A DNA stretch of 64,000 nt, taken from assembly GCF_030246905.1 (NCBI RefSeq), contig NZ_CP126741.1:1178001-1242000 (forward strand), read 5' to 3'. Position 1 is the stretch's first letter. Each line of letters opens with the position of its first letter. The notes under the pieces are model-generated. The model was not told where the DNA came from and made no database searches. It worked only from the letters and a program-made list of their open reading frames with translations. Positions 45,897-54,933 of the stretch are shown here, piece after piece. The DNA comes from Microbacterium sp. zg-Y818. GTDB taxonomy: Bacteria; Actinomycetota; Actinomycetes; Actinomycetales; Microbacteriaceae. Both the position numbers and the translations under genes were made by a program.

Positions 45897-46640
45897 CTAC
45901 CGCCGCGGCGTCCACCCCGGCGGCAGCGGCTCGTCCGTCAGCGCGCGCTCACGGTCTGCCGCGGCCGACCAGCCCTGCGCGGCATCCACCGCGTCGAACC
46001 CGCCGCGCGCGAGGCGCAGACCGACGTCGTCGTGGTGCATGCGCGGGGCGCCGCCGCGGCGCGTCGAAGCGCGCACGCTCCATGCGTCGTCGGCGAACCC
46101 GCCGCCGCGGAAGACCCGGTAGTCGCCGTAGCGGGCGGGATCGAGCAGATCCCAGCACCACTCCCAGACGTTGCCGAGGGTGTCGAACAGGCCGTTGAGG
46201 TTCGGCAGCTTGCCGCCGACGTTCTGCGGGGTCGTGCAGCCGTCGGCAGCGGTCCACGCGACCTCCGCCAGCGGCCCGTAGTGGGGCCCGGTCGAGCCGG
46301 CGCGGCAGGCGAACTCCCACTCCGCCTCGGTAGGCAGGCGGTAGCCGTCACTGTCGACGTGCCACGTCACGTCTTCGCCCTCGAACGTGTAGGCGGGGTC
46401 GAGGCCCTCCCACTCGGATGCCGCGTTGCACAGTCGCACCGCGCGCAGCCAGCTCAGATCGGTCGCCGGCCGCCGCGGGTGGGGCGCCTGCTCCCCCAGC
46501 AGCTCGGCGACCTGTTCGCGGGTGACCGGGTACACCCCGATCTCGAACGGCTCGAGCCGGATCGTCCACCGGCGCTCGCGCCGCGCGTCGTGGAGCATGA
46601 CGGTGCCCCCGGCGATCCGTGCCATTTCGATGTCGCCCAC
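45897..46640 (-). CDS. SUMF1/formylglycine-generating-enzyme-like protein lacking the catalytic Cys
   Basis: A 247-residue protein with the FGE-sulfatase fold: GVYPVTREQVAELLG, RLPTEAEWEFACRAG, NLNGLFDTLGNVWEWCWD, VFRGGGF and a final VGLRLARGG. The active-site cysteines that precede the C-terminal GFR motif in true formylglycine enzymes are missing. No sulfatase gene is nearby. It is thus more likely one of the many non-FGE members (EgtB/PvdO-like). GTG start six bases after TAGAGT (46647-46652). Confidence 0.8.
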   Translation of the reverse strand: MGDIEMARIAGGTVMLHDARRERRWTIRLEPFEIGVYPVTREQVAELLGEQAPHPRRPATDLSWLRAVRLCNAASEWEGLDPAYTFEGEDVTWHVDSDGYRLPTEAEWEFACRAGSTGPHYGPLAEVAWTAADGCTTPQNVGGKLPNLNGLFDTLGNVWEWCWDLLDPARYGDYRVFRGGGFADDAWSVRASTRRGGAPRMHHDDVGLRLARGGFDAVDAAQGWSAAADRERALTDEPLPPGWTPRR

Positions 46641-46690
46641 AGGGGCACTCTAACGGCGGTCGCGCGGGGGCACCGGTCGTGCAGGATGGG

Positions 46691-46951
46691 TCAGAGGACC
46701 TCGTCGCCCGAGGTCGTCGTCGAGCGGCGCGTGACGCGCTTGCCGCCGGCGGGGTCGACCGCCGTGCGCGACACGGTCTCGGTCGAGCGGCGACGCGCGA
46801 GCAGCACGATGCCGATGAGCAAGACCAGCGCCCCGGCGCCCATCAGGATGTAGCCGATCATGTCGAGGTTGACGAAGTCGATCTCGACGTTGACGGCGAA
46901 GACGAGGATCGCTCCGATGGCGAAGAGCGCGATTCCGGCTCCGATGCTCAT
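46691..46951 (-). CDS. Small two-helix membrane protein (DUF6458-like)
   Basis: An 86-residue product with two helices (ALFAIGAILVFAV and MIGYILMGAGALVLLIGIVLL) and a positively charged Ser/Thr-rich tail. Such proteins (DUF6458) are common and unstudied in actinobacteria. GAAAGGAAC precedes the ATG. Confidence 0.7.
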   Translation of the reverse strand: MSIGAGIALFAIGAILVFAVNVEIDFVNLDMIGYILMGAGALVLLIGIVLLARRRSTETVSRTAVDPAGGKRVTRRSTTTSGDEVL

Positions 46952-47071
46952 GGCAGTTCCTTTCGGGTCAGGTGACTTCCGAATACTGGCCGAGGCGCTG
47001 CGGGAGCAAGGACTACTTGACACCGGCACCGGTGATGTGCCCTGCCGGGCCCGAGCGCTAGCGTTGCGTTC

Positions 47072-47632
47072 ATGGCACGCGTGATCTTCTACACGGCGAC
47101 GACGCTCGACGGGTACCTCGCCGACGCGTCCGATTCCCTCGACTGGCTCTTCGCCGTCCCCGGCGGCGAGGGCGGCGACGCCGACTTCCACGCCTTCCTC
47201 GACGGCATCGGCGTGCTCGTGCAGGGCTCGGCCACCTACGAATGGGTACTGGGGCACGAGGACCTGCTCGACCACCCCGAGCGCTGGCCCACGTTCTACG
47301 GGCCGCGCCCGACCTGGGTGTTCACCTCGCGCACCCTTCCCGACGTACCCGGTGCCGACATCCGGTTCGCATCCGGCCCGGTGTCCGACGCCTGGCCGCA
47401 GATCCGTGACGCGGCAGGCGACCTGGACGTCTGGGTGGTGGGGGGTGGAGATCTCGCCGGCCAGTTCGCCGACGCCGGGCTGCTCGACGAGATCCGGGTA
47501 TCGGTCGCCCCTGCGACGCTGGGTGAGGGCAAGCCGCTGCTTCCCCGCCGGCTGGGACCCGACCGGCTCACGCTCACCGGGGTGCGCCGCGCGGGCCAGT
47601 TCGCCGAGCTGACCTACGCCGTGCGGTCCTGA
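47072..47632 (+). CDS. RibD C-terminal/dihydrofolate reductase-like protein
   Basis: A 186-residue NADPH-dependent reductase fold. It begins ARVIFYTATTLDGYLAD (substrate side), has VQGSATYEWVLG, and the nucleotide site WVVGGGDLAGQF. It matches the RibD-C group rather than FolA, so folate reduction is unlikely and the true substrate is unknown. The ATG is seven bases after TAGCGT (47059-47064). The last 19 bases overlap the end of the convergent SGNH gene. Confidence 0.83.
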   Translation: MARVIFYTATTLDGYLADASDSLDWLFAVPGGEGGDADFHAFLDGIGVLVQGSATYEWVLGHEDLLDHPERWPTFYGPRPTWVFTSRTLPDVPGADIRFASGPVSDAWPQIRDAAGDLDVWVVGGGDLAGQFADAGLLDEIRVSVAPATLGEGKPLLPRRLGPDRLTLTGVRRAGQFAELTYAVRS

Positions 47633-48384
47633 GTCGGGCTGATCTCGGTCCACTCCGCGTACTTCGGCTGGCGGCCGTCTCCGGAGGACGTGCGGGTGAG
47701 CCGACGGCGCACCCACGGAGCGACGTGGGCGCGGTAGTAGGCCGCCCCGCTCAGCCCGGGCGGCGGCAGGTCGGGCAGCGACCACCAGTCGTCGGGAACG
47801 GCGAGGCCGAGGGCGTCCAGTACGCGGGCGGCAACCCGGTGGTGTCCGCGATGGTTCATGTGCAGCCGGTCCTCCGACCAGTACGGCGGGGTCGACAGTT
47901 CCCGGTCGGGCCAGTTGAGCGCCCGGATGATGTCGGGCCGATCGGCGACGCGCTGTACGACGGCCGCAGACAGCAGGTCCCCGCGGCGCTGGATCACGCG
48001 GCTGAGGGGAAGCTGACCCGACGGGTTCGCGCCGGAGAGCAGGATGACCTGCACGCCCTCCTCGTCGCAGCGGCGCAGCACCTGTGAGAAGGAATCGACC
48101 ACGCGCGTGACAGAGGCGCGCGGCCGCAGGATGTCGTTGCCGCCGCCGTTGAACGACAGATGCGTCGGCTTCAGCGCGAGCGCCGGCTCCAGTTGCTCGG
48201 CGATGATGGGGTCGATCAGCTTGCCGCGGATGGCCAGGTTGGCGTACTGGATCGGTTGCCCCACGGCATCCGCCCACCCCTGAGCGACGAGGTCGGCCCA
48301 GCCACGCGGCCGGCCGTCGGGCAGGTCGTCGCCGACTCCCTCGGTGAATGAATCGCCGATTGCGACGTAGCGTACGGATGCCAT
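47614..48384 (-). CDS. SGNH/GDSL hydrolase, paralogue of the gene at 10490
   Basis: A 256-residue SGNH hydrolase with IGDSFTEG, YANLAIRGK, FNGGGND and the Asp-His pair in EDRLHMNHRGHH. It shares block after block with the product of 10490-11377 (ALALKP follows the same helix in both), so the two are paralogues. It lacks the acidic N-terminal tail of the other. No signal peptide. The ATG is six bases after TAGGCT (48391-48396). Confidence 0.85.
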   Translation of the reverse strand: MASVRYVAIGDSFTEGVGDDLPDGRPRGWADLVAQGWADAVGQPIQYANLAIRGKLIDPIIAEQLEPALALKPTHLSFNGGGNDILRPRASVTRVVDSFSQVLRRCDEEGVQVILLSGANPSGQLPLSRVIQRRGDLLSAAVVQRVADRPDIIRALNWPDRELSTPPYWSEDRLHMNHRGHHRVAARVLDALGLAVPDDWWSLPDLPPPGLSGAAYYRAHVAPWVRRRLTRTSSGDGRQPKYAEWTEISPTQDRTA

Positions 48385-48408
48385 CGGCTCAGCCTACGCG
48401 GCGCGGCG

Positions 48409-49779
48409 TCACCGGTCGTCGAGGGCGAGTCCGCGTCTGTCCGCGAGCCCCCACGCGGCCGCGGCGGCGATGACGAAGAAGGCCGCGAACACGACGAACA
48501 GCACCGGCGCTCCGCCCAGGCCCAGCAGCAGCGGGACCGTGAGCGGCGCGATGATCGACGCGATGCGGCCGACTCCGGCGGCCCAGCCGGATCCTGTCGC
48601 GCGCAGCGACGTGGGATACATCTCGGGTGTGACGGCGTACAGCGCGCCCCATGCGCCCAGGTTGAAGAACGACAGTGCCATGCCGGTGGCGATGATCGCG
48701 ACCTCACCCGTGGCGGTGCCGAAGAGCACCGCGGAGACGGCCGAGCCCACGAGGAACACCGAAAGCGTCATGCGCCGCCCCCACACCTCGATGAGCCACG
48801 CCGCGACGGCGTAGCCGGGAAGCTGAGCGAGGGTGATCAGCAGAGTGAAGCCGAAGGACCGCACGAGGTCGTACCCCTGGGCGACGAGGATGGTCGGGAT
48901 CCAGATGAAGGCGCCGTAGTACGAGAAGTTGACGCAGAACCACACCGCCCACAGGCTCGCGGTGCGCAGGCGGAACTCCGGTGCCCACAGCCCCGCCAGG
49001 CGCTGCCCGGTACCCACGGCCGCCGGAGCCGGGACGGACGAGCCGGCGACGGGGCGGCTCGTCGGGACGGGAGCCGAGTCGGCAGGGACGCCTGCGGCAT
49101 CCTCGAAGGTCCGCACGATCGCGTCGGCCTCTTCGGTCCTCCCCCGCCGCTCGAGCCAGCGGGGCGATTCGGGCAGACGCCACCGCACGATGAGGGCGTA
49201 GACGGCGGGGATCGCGCCGATGAGGAACGCCCAGCGCCAGCCGTCGTCCGACCCGGGGATCACGAGGTAGCCGATGAGGGCGGCGGCGGTCCAACCGACG
49301 GCCCAGAACGCCTCGAGGATCACGATCAGCCGACCGCGGATGCGCGCCGGCGCGAACTCGCTGACGTACGTGCTCGCCACCGGCAGCTCGGCGCCGAGGC
49401 CGAGGCCGACGAAGAACCGCAGCACGAGCAGCATCGCCAGGCCGCCGACGAGGGCGCTCGCGCCGGTGGCGATGCCGTAGACCAGCAGAGTGAGGGCGAA
49501 CACCTGCCGGCGCCCGAACCGGTCGGCCAGCAGGCCGCCCAGACTCGCGCCGATGGCCATGCCGACGAACCCGATCGACGCGATCCACGCCGTCTCGCCG
49601 GGCTCCAGCGACCACTGCACCGCCAGCGCCGCGATGATGAACGAGATGAGGCCGACATCCATCGCATCCAGAGCCCAGCCGATGCCGGATCCGGTGAGCA
49701 CCCGCAGGTGGGGGCGGGTGAACGGCAGACGGTCCAGGCGCTCCGACGCGGTTGCGGGAGTGGTGGGCGCGTCGGTCAT
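48409..49779 (-). CDS. Major facilitator superfamily transporter (sugar/aromatic acid porter type)
   Basis: A 456-residue, 12-helix transporter. Loop 2-3 has the MFS signature GGLLADRFGRRQ, repeated as WGRRM in the second half, and a long cytoplasmic loop with Ala/Pro-rich sequence separates the halves. The layout resembles metabolite:H+ symporters of the SP/AAHS groups. Substrate unknown. The ATG is six bases after TACGAT (49786-49791); a longer frame upstream is not supported. Confidence 0.87.
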   Translation of the reverse strand: MTDAPTTPATASERLDRLPFTRPHLRVLTGSGIGWALDAMDVGLISFIIAALAVQWSLEPGETAWIASIGFVGMAIGASLGGLLADRFGRRQVFALTLLVYGIATGASALVGGLAMLLVLRFFVGLGLGAELPVASTYVSEFAPARIRGRLIVILEAFWAVGWTAAALIGYLVIPGSDDGWRWAFLIGAIPAVYALIVRWRLPESPRWLERRGRTEEADAIVRTFEDAAGVPADSAPVPTSRPVAGSSVPAPAAVGTGQRLAGLWAPEFRLRTASLWAVWFCVNFSYYGAFIWIPTILVAQGYDLVRSFGFTLLITLAQLPGYAVAAWLIEVWGRRMTLSVFLVGSAVSAVLFGTATGEVAIIATGMALSFFNLGAWGALYAVTPEMYPTSLRATGSGWAAGVGRIASIIAPLTVPLLLGLGGAPVLFVVFAAFFVIAAAAAWGLADRRGLALDDR

Positions 49780-49785
49780 ACCGAC

Positions 49786-49861
49786 ATCGTACGGAGGCAG
49801 CGGGGCAGCGATGCACGTATGACGACGGCGGTGTTCCCGAACCATGCGGCGGGCGTACGGT
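49786..49861. promoter_or_regulatory. Divergent leaderless promoters of the MFS and phosphoribosyltransferase genes
   Basis: TACGAT (49786-49791, minus) serves the MFS gene and TACGGT (49856-49861, plus) the phosphoribosyltransferase gene. Each is six bases from its start codon, and the whole divergent region is 88 bases. Confidence 0.55.
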
Positions 49862-49867
49862 GGGCGC

Positions 49868-50503
49868 GTGGCCGAGTACGCCGACCGGGCAGCAGCGGGC
49901 GCCGCCCTGGTGCAGAGCCTCGCCGCATGGCGTGGTTCCGACGCGATAGTCGTCGGCATCCCCCGCGGCGGCATCGTGGTGGCTGCGGCCGTCGCCCGGG
50001 CGCTCGGCCTGCCGCTGACCGCGGTGGCGGTGCGCAAGCTCGGCATCCCGTCGCAGCCAGAGGTCGCGGCGGGAGCGATCGCCGCCGATGCGAGGGTCAT
50101 CAACCCCGACGCGGTTCGCGCCGGGGGGGTGACTCCCGGCCAGCTGGCCGACATCGAGCGCATCGAGACGGCGGAGCTGCAGCGGCGCACGGCGCGCTAC
50201 GGCGCTGACGTCGCGGCCGTCGCAGGACGCACTGCCATCGTCGTGGACGACGGCGTCGCCACCGGCGCGACGGCCTTGGCAGCCTGCCGCGCGCTGCGCG
50301 CACGGGGTGCAGCGCGCATCGTGCTGGCGGCGCCGGTCGCGCCGGCACGATGGCGTCCGCCGGCCGACGCGGCCGACGAGTGGGTGTGTCCGTTTCAGCC
50401 GCGCGACTTCTGGGCGGTGGGTGCGCACTACGACGACTTCGCGCAGACCGATGACGCGGAGGTCGTGGCTCTGCTGCACGACCCCCGCGCCCGCGGTCAC
50501 TGA
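49868..50503 (+). CDS. Phosphoribosyltransferase-domain protein
   Basis: A 211-residue PRTase-fold protein. The PRPP loop is IVVDDGVATGATALAA and the N-terminal part has VVGIPRGGIVVAAAVARALG, the pattern of the large phosphoribosyltransferase group often found beside dienelactone hydrolases or erythromycin-esterase genes. Base or other acceptor unknown. GTG at 49868 is chosen from the -10 box six bases upstream. Confidence 0.82.
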   Translation: MAEYADRAAAGAALVQSLAAWRGSDAIVVGIPRGGIVVAAAVARALGLPLTAVAVRKLGIPSQPEVAAGAIAADARVINPDAVRAGGVTPGQLADIERIETAELQRRTARYGADVAAVAGRTAIVVDDGVATGATALAACRALRARGAARIVLAAPVAPARWRPPADAADEWVCPFQPRDFWAVGAHYDDFAQTDDAEVVALLHDPRARGH

Positions 50504-50526
50504 CGCCCGGTCGGCGCTCCGGACAC

Positions 50527-52200
50527 TCAGCCGCGCAGGGCGGCCCGCAGCGTGTCCAGTCCCACGCCGCCGATGTCGAGGGCGCGCTTGTGGAACCGCT
50601 TGATCGAGAAGTCCTCGCCCTCGCGCTCGGCGACCTCGTCGCGCAGCTGCTCCCAGATCCGCTGACCGACCTTGTACGCCGGCGCCTGGCCGGGCCAGCC
50701 GAAGTACCGGTTGACCTCGAACCGCACGAACTCCTCGGGCATGTTGACGTTGCGCATCATGAACTCCAGCGCGTAGTCGTAGTCCCATGTACCGGTGCCG
50801 TCCAGGCGCGGCTTCTGCAGGTGCACGCCGATGTCGAGCACGACGCGGGCCGCGCGCATGCGCTGTCCGTCGAGCATGCCGAGGCGGTCGGCCGGGTCAT
50901 CGAGGTATCCGAGCTGCTCCATGAGGCGCTCGGCGTACAGCGCCCAGCCCTCGGCGTGGCCGCTCGTGCCGGCCAAGAGGCGCCGCCAGCTGTTCAGCTG
51001 CGCGCGGTTGTAGACCGCCTGCGAGATCTGCAGGTGATGACCCGGGACCCCCTCGTGGTACACCGTCGTGAGTTCACGCCACGTGTCGAAGCGGTCCACG
51101 CCCTCGGGCACCGACCACCACATGCGGCCCGGACGGGAGAAGTCGTCGGTCGGCCCGGTGTAGTAGATGCCGCCCTCGTTGGTCGGGGCGATCATGCATT
51201 CCAGGCGCCGGATGGGCTCGGCGATGTCGAAGTGGGTGCGTCCGAGCTCCTCGACGGCGCGGTCGCTGGTCTCCTGCATCCACCGCTGCAGCGCTTCGGT
51301 GCCGTGCAGCTGGCGCGCGGGGTCTGCTTCGAGGAGGGCGACCGCTTCTTCGACGGTGGCGTCGGGCGAGATCTGCCGGGCGATGGACTCCTGCTCGGCG
51401 ACCATGCGCGCGAGCTCTTCGATCCCCCACTCGTACGTCTCGTCGAGGTCGATCTCGGCGCCGAGGAAGCGGCGCGAGTGCAGGGCGTAGAGCTCGCGGC
51501 CCACGGCATCCTGCTCGCTCGCCTCGGGGGCGAGCTCCGAGGACAGGAACAACGACAGCCGCTCATAGGCGACGCGGGCGGCGTTGGCGTTGTCGGTGAG
51601 CTCCCGTGCGAGGGATGCCGGCAGGTGCCCCTCGGCGGGAGCGGCCTCGGCGGCGAAGGTCGAGAAGAAGCCGCGGTCCTCGGTGTAACGGCCGATCTGA
51701 GTGACGACCTCGAGCACCTGGCGGCGTGCCGGCACAACGCCGGTGGCGATGCCCTCACGCAGGGTCTCGATGTACCCGGTGATCGCCTGCGGGAGCGCCT
51801 TCAGACGTGCCGAGACGACGCCCCAGTCCTCGACCGTGTCGGTCGGCATGAGGTCGAACGCCGACCGCAGATCCTGGGCGGGCGAGGCGATGACGTTGAG
51901 GTCGCGCAGGTGCGCCTTGGCATCGTGCAGCTCGAGCTGCAGGCGCAGCTCGCGGCTGAGGTCCGCCTTCGTGACGACGTCGATCTCGTCGACGGTGTCG
52001 GCGGTCTCGAGCTCGGCGAGGGTGGCGCGCGCGGCCTGGGCGGCGCGCTCGGTGCCGGCCGGCGACAGGTCGTCGAAGCGGTCGTTGTACTCGGTGCGGC
52101 CGATGTAGGTGGCCAGCATCGGGGACAGTTCGGCGAGGGTGTCCACCCACGCGTCCGCGATCTCGTCGATCCGGGTCGTGGGGCGCGAGGTGTCAGTCAT
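50527..52200 (-). CDS. DUF885-family predicted metallopeptidase
   Basis: A 557-residue soluble protein of the DUF885 family, thought to be a zinc peptidase related to M32/M3 types. The likely metal motif is TVYHEGVPGHHLQ (about residue 380), with a downstream Glu-rich helix and GWALYAERLMEQLGY. Mostly helical, no signal peptide. The ATG is six bases after TAGGCT (52207-52212). It lies 45 bases downstream of polA on the same strand but has its own promoter. Confidence 0.83.
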   Translation of the reverse strand: MTDTSRPTTRIDEIADAWVDTLAELSPMLATYIGRTEYNDRFDDLSPAGTERAAQAARATLAELETADTVDEIDVVTKADLSRELRLQLELHDAKAHLRDLNVIASPAQDLRSAFDLMPTDTVEDWGVVSARLKALPQAITGYIETLREGIATGVVPARRQVLEVVTQIGRYTEDRGFFSTFAAEAAPAEGHLPASLARELTDNANAARVAYERLSLFLSSELAPEASEQDAVGRELYALHSRRFLGAEIDLDETYEWGIEELARMVAEQESIARQISPDATVEEAVALLEADPARQLHGTEALQRWMQETSDRAVEELGRTHFDIAEPIRRLECMIAPTNEGGIYYTGPTDDFSRPGRMWWSVPEGVDRFDTWRELTTVYHEGVPGHHLQISQAVYNRAQLNSWRRLLAGTSGHAEGWALYAERLMEQLGYLDDPADRLGMLDGQRMRAARVVLDIGVHLQKPRLDGTGTWDYDYALEFMMRNVNMPEEFVRFEVNRYFGWPGQAPAYKVGQRIWEQLRDEVAEREGEDFSIKRFHKRALDIGGVGLDTLRAALRG

Positions 52201-52245
52201 CCTTTGAGCCTAGAACGCCCGGGGGCGTGCACACGAACCGGGCGG

Positions 52246-54885
52246 TCAGTGACCTGCTTCGTCCCAGTCCGCGCCGCGGCCGATCTGCACGTCCAGCGGC
52301 ACCGAGAGCTCTGCGGCATCGCCCATGCGCTCGCGCACGATCCGCTCGGCGGCATCCCACTCCCCCGGAGCCACCTCGACCACCAGTTCGTCGTGGATCT
52401 GCAGCAGCACCCGCGACCGCAGCTGCTGCTGGGCGAACTCGGCGTGGATGCGGAAGAGGGCGATCTTCATGATGTCCGCCGCGCTCCCCTGGATCGGGGC
52501 GTTGAGCGCGGCGCGCTCGGCGTTCTCGCGCAGCACCCTGTTGGGGCTCGAGAGGTCGGGGAACGGGCGGCGGCGGCCGAAGATCGTCTCGGTGTAGCCG
52601 TCGATCTTTGCCTGCTCGACCGACGAGCGCAGGTAATCGCGCACGGCGCCGAAACGGGCGAAGTACTCCAGCATGAGGCCCTTCGCCTCGGACTGCTCGA
52701 TGCGCAGCTGCTTGGACAGGCCGAACGCCGACAGGCCGTACACGAGCCCGTACGACATGGCCTTGACCTTGGTGCGCATGGCCGGCGTGACGTCTTCGGG
52801 CGCGACGTGGAACACGCGGGCACCCACGAAGCGGTGCAGGTCCTCGCCCGAGTTGAAGGCCTCGATGAGGCCGGGGTCGCCGGAGAGGTGCGCCATGATG
52901 CGCATCTCGATCTGCGAGTAGTCCGCCGTCAGCAGCGTCTCGTATCCCTCCCCCACCTGGAAGGCGGCGCGGATGCGGCGGCTCTCGGAGGTGCGGATCG
53001 GGATGTTCTGCAGGTTCGGGTCGGTGCTCGACAGGCGCCCGGTCTGGCTGCCGGTCTGCACGTAGGTCGTGTGGATGCGTCCGTCGGCGGCGATCGCGGT
53101 GTCGAGCGACTCGATGATCTGCCGCAGCTTCGTGGCCTCGCGGTGCTGCAGCAGCTGGTCGAGGAACGGGTGCGGATTGGTCTCCTGCAGGTCCGCGAGC
53201 ACGGCGGCATCCGTGGAGTACCCGGTCTTGGTCTTACGGGTCTTCGGCAGCTGCAGCTGCTCGAACAGCACCTCCTGCAGCTGCTTGGGCGAGCCGAGGT
53301 TCACCTCGCGCTCGATGGTCGCGTAGGCCTGCTGAGCGATGGCGTCGGCCCGGGCAGCCAGTTCGCCCGAGAACGCGGAGAGCTTCTCGTGCGAGACCGC
53401 GACGCCGGCGAGCTCCATGTCGGCGAGGGTCAGCAGCGTCGGCAGCTCGATGTCGGCGAGGACGGATGCCACGCTCTGCGGCAGCTCGTCACGCAGCGCA
53501 TCGGCCACCCGCAGCGTGAACCACGACACCTGACCGGGGGTCGCGCCCTCGGTCTCGGGCACCAGCTGGGTGGGATCGGCCTCCGGGAGCTTCTCGCCCA
53601 GGTACCGGTCGACGAGGTCCGAGAGGTTCTTGTCGGGGAAGCTCGGGCGCAGCAGCCATCCGGCGACGATCGCGTCGAACACGAGACCGCCGAGCGCGGC
53701 ACCGGCGCGGCGGAGCGCCTTGACCTGGGGCTTGGCGTCGGAGAGCACCTTCGGCGCGTCCGAGGCCAGCCACGGGGTCAGCACGGCGGCGGTCTCGTCG
53801 TTCCAGGCGACCTCGACGGCGGCGTCGGCGGTGGCAAGACCCACTCGCTGCGGCAGGCCGCCGGAGACCGTGACGGTCACGGCCACCTCGCCGCTCGTGG
53901 CATCCAGCCATTCCGAGAGTCCCGCTGCATCGGTCTCGGCAGGCGTCGGAGCGGTGGCTGCGGGCACGGCGTCGGGGCCCGGCCCCGGGTCGATGGCGCC
54001 GGCGGCCTCGAACACCCGCGGCAGGAGCGTGCGGAACTCCAGGCGGGCGAAGATGTCGCGCACGGCCTGGGCGTCGATGGGCTGCACCGCGAGGTCCTGC
54101 GGAGTGACGGGCAGCTCGACATCGCGCAACAGGCGGTTGAGGGTGCGGTTGCGGCGTACATCGTCGAGGTGGTCGCGCAGGTTCCCCCCGACGACGCCCT
54201 TGATCTCTCCCGAGCGCTCGAGCAGCGCGTCGAGCGTGCCGTACTGGGTGAGCCACTTGACCGCCGTCTTCTCCCCCACCTTCGGCACGCCGGGGAGGTT
54301 GTCGCTGGTCTCGCCCACGAGGGCCGCGATGTCGGGGTAGTTCTCCGGCGGCAGACCGTACTTCTCGACCACCGCTGCGGGGTCGTAGCGCTTCAGCTGC
54401 GACACGCCCTGCACGCTCGGGTACAGCAGGGTGATGTCGTCGTTCACGAGCTGGATGGTGTCGCGGTCGCCGGAGCACACGAGCACGTGGAAACCGGCGG
54501 CGGCCCCCTCGGTGGCGAGGGTGGCGAGGATGTCGTCGGCCTCGAAGTCCTCCTTCTGCAGCACCGTGATGTTCATGGCCTGCAGGCATTCCTGCAGCAG
54601 CGGGATCTGCCCCTTGAACTCCGCCGGCGATTCCGAGCGGTTCGCCTTGTACTCCGCGTACTCGCGGGTGCGGAACGACTGCCGCGAGGTGTCGAAGGCG
54701 ACCGCCACGTGCGTGGGCTTCTCGGCCTTCAACAGGTTCACGAACATCGACAGGAACCCGTAGATCCCGTTGGTGTGCTGACCGTCCTTGGTGGTGAAGT
54801 TGTCCACCGGAAGGGCGAAGAACGCCCGATATGCCAGGGAATGGCCGTCGACGATCAGAAGGGTAGGCTTTGCGGCATCCGTCAC
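52246..54885 (-). CDS. polA: DNA polymerase I
   Basis: An 879-residue repair/Okazaki-processing polymerase. Residues 1-290 are the 5'-3' exonuclease (LLIVDGHSLAYRAFFAL, VGEKTAVKWL). Residues about 310-480 keep the fold of the 3'-5' exonuclease but not its DxE metal ligands, as in other actinobacterial Pol I, so proofreading is probably lost. The polymerase domain has motif A TADYSQIEMRIMAHLSGD and motif C QIHDELVVEV. The GTG start is six bases after TAGGCT (54892-54897). Confidence 0.96.
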   Translation of the reverse strand: MTDAAKPTLLIVDGHSLAYRAFFALPVDNFTTKDGQHTNGIYGFLSMFVNLLKAEKPTHVAVAFDTSRQSFRTREYAEYKANRSESPAEFKGQIPLLQECLQAMNITVLQKEDFEADDILATLATEGAAAGFHVLVCSGDRDTIQLVNDDITLLYPSVQGVSQLKRYDPAAVVEKYGLPPENYPDIAALVGETSDNLPGVPKVGEKTAVKWLTQYGTLDALLERSGEIKGVVGGNLRDHLDDVRRNRTLNRLLRDVELPVTPQDLAVQPIDAQAVRDIFARLEFRTLLPRVFEAAGAIDPGPGPDAVPAATAPTPAETDAAGLSEWLDATSGEVAVTVTVSGGLPQRVGLATADAAVEVAWNDETAAVLTPWLASDAPKVLSDAKPQVKALRRAGAALGGLVFDAIVAGWLLRPSFPDKNLSDLVDRYLGEKLPEADPTQLVPETEGATPGQVSWFTLRVADALRDELPQSVASVLADIELPTLLTLADMELAGVAVSHEKLSAFSGELAARADAIAQQAYATIEREVNLGSPKQLQEVLFEQLQLPKTRKTKTGYSTDAAVLADLQETNPHPFLDQLLQHREATKLRQIIESLDTAIAADGRIHTTYVQTGSQTGRLSSTDPNLQNIPIRTSESRRIRAAFQVGEGYETLLTADYSQIEMRIMAHLSGDPGLIEAFNSGEDLHRFVGARVFHVAPEDVTPAMRTKVKAMSYGLVYGLSAFGLSKQLRIEQSEAKGLMLEYFARFGAVRDYLRSSVEQAKIDGYTETIFGRRRPFPDLSSPNRVLRENAERAALNAPIQGSAADIMKIALFRIHAEFAQQQLRSRVLLQIHDELVVEVAPGEWDAAERIVRERMGDAAELSVPLDVQIGRGADWDEAGH

Positions 54886-54891
54886 CCATCC

Positions 54892-54897
54892 AGCCTA
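54892..54897 (-). promoter_or_regulatory. -10 hexamer TAGGCT of polA, leaderless type
   Basis: TAGGCT on the minus strand, six bases before the GTG. This fixes the polA start and leaves no space for a ribosome binding site. Confidence 0.6.
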
Positions 54898-54933
54898 ACG
54901 AGCAGGTGGGACAGCCCGAACCGAGAGCAGGAC

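Noticed and set aside
45897..46640. True formylglycine-generating enzyme
   Set aside because: The catalytic cysteines are missing and there is no sulfatase gene nearby.
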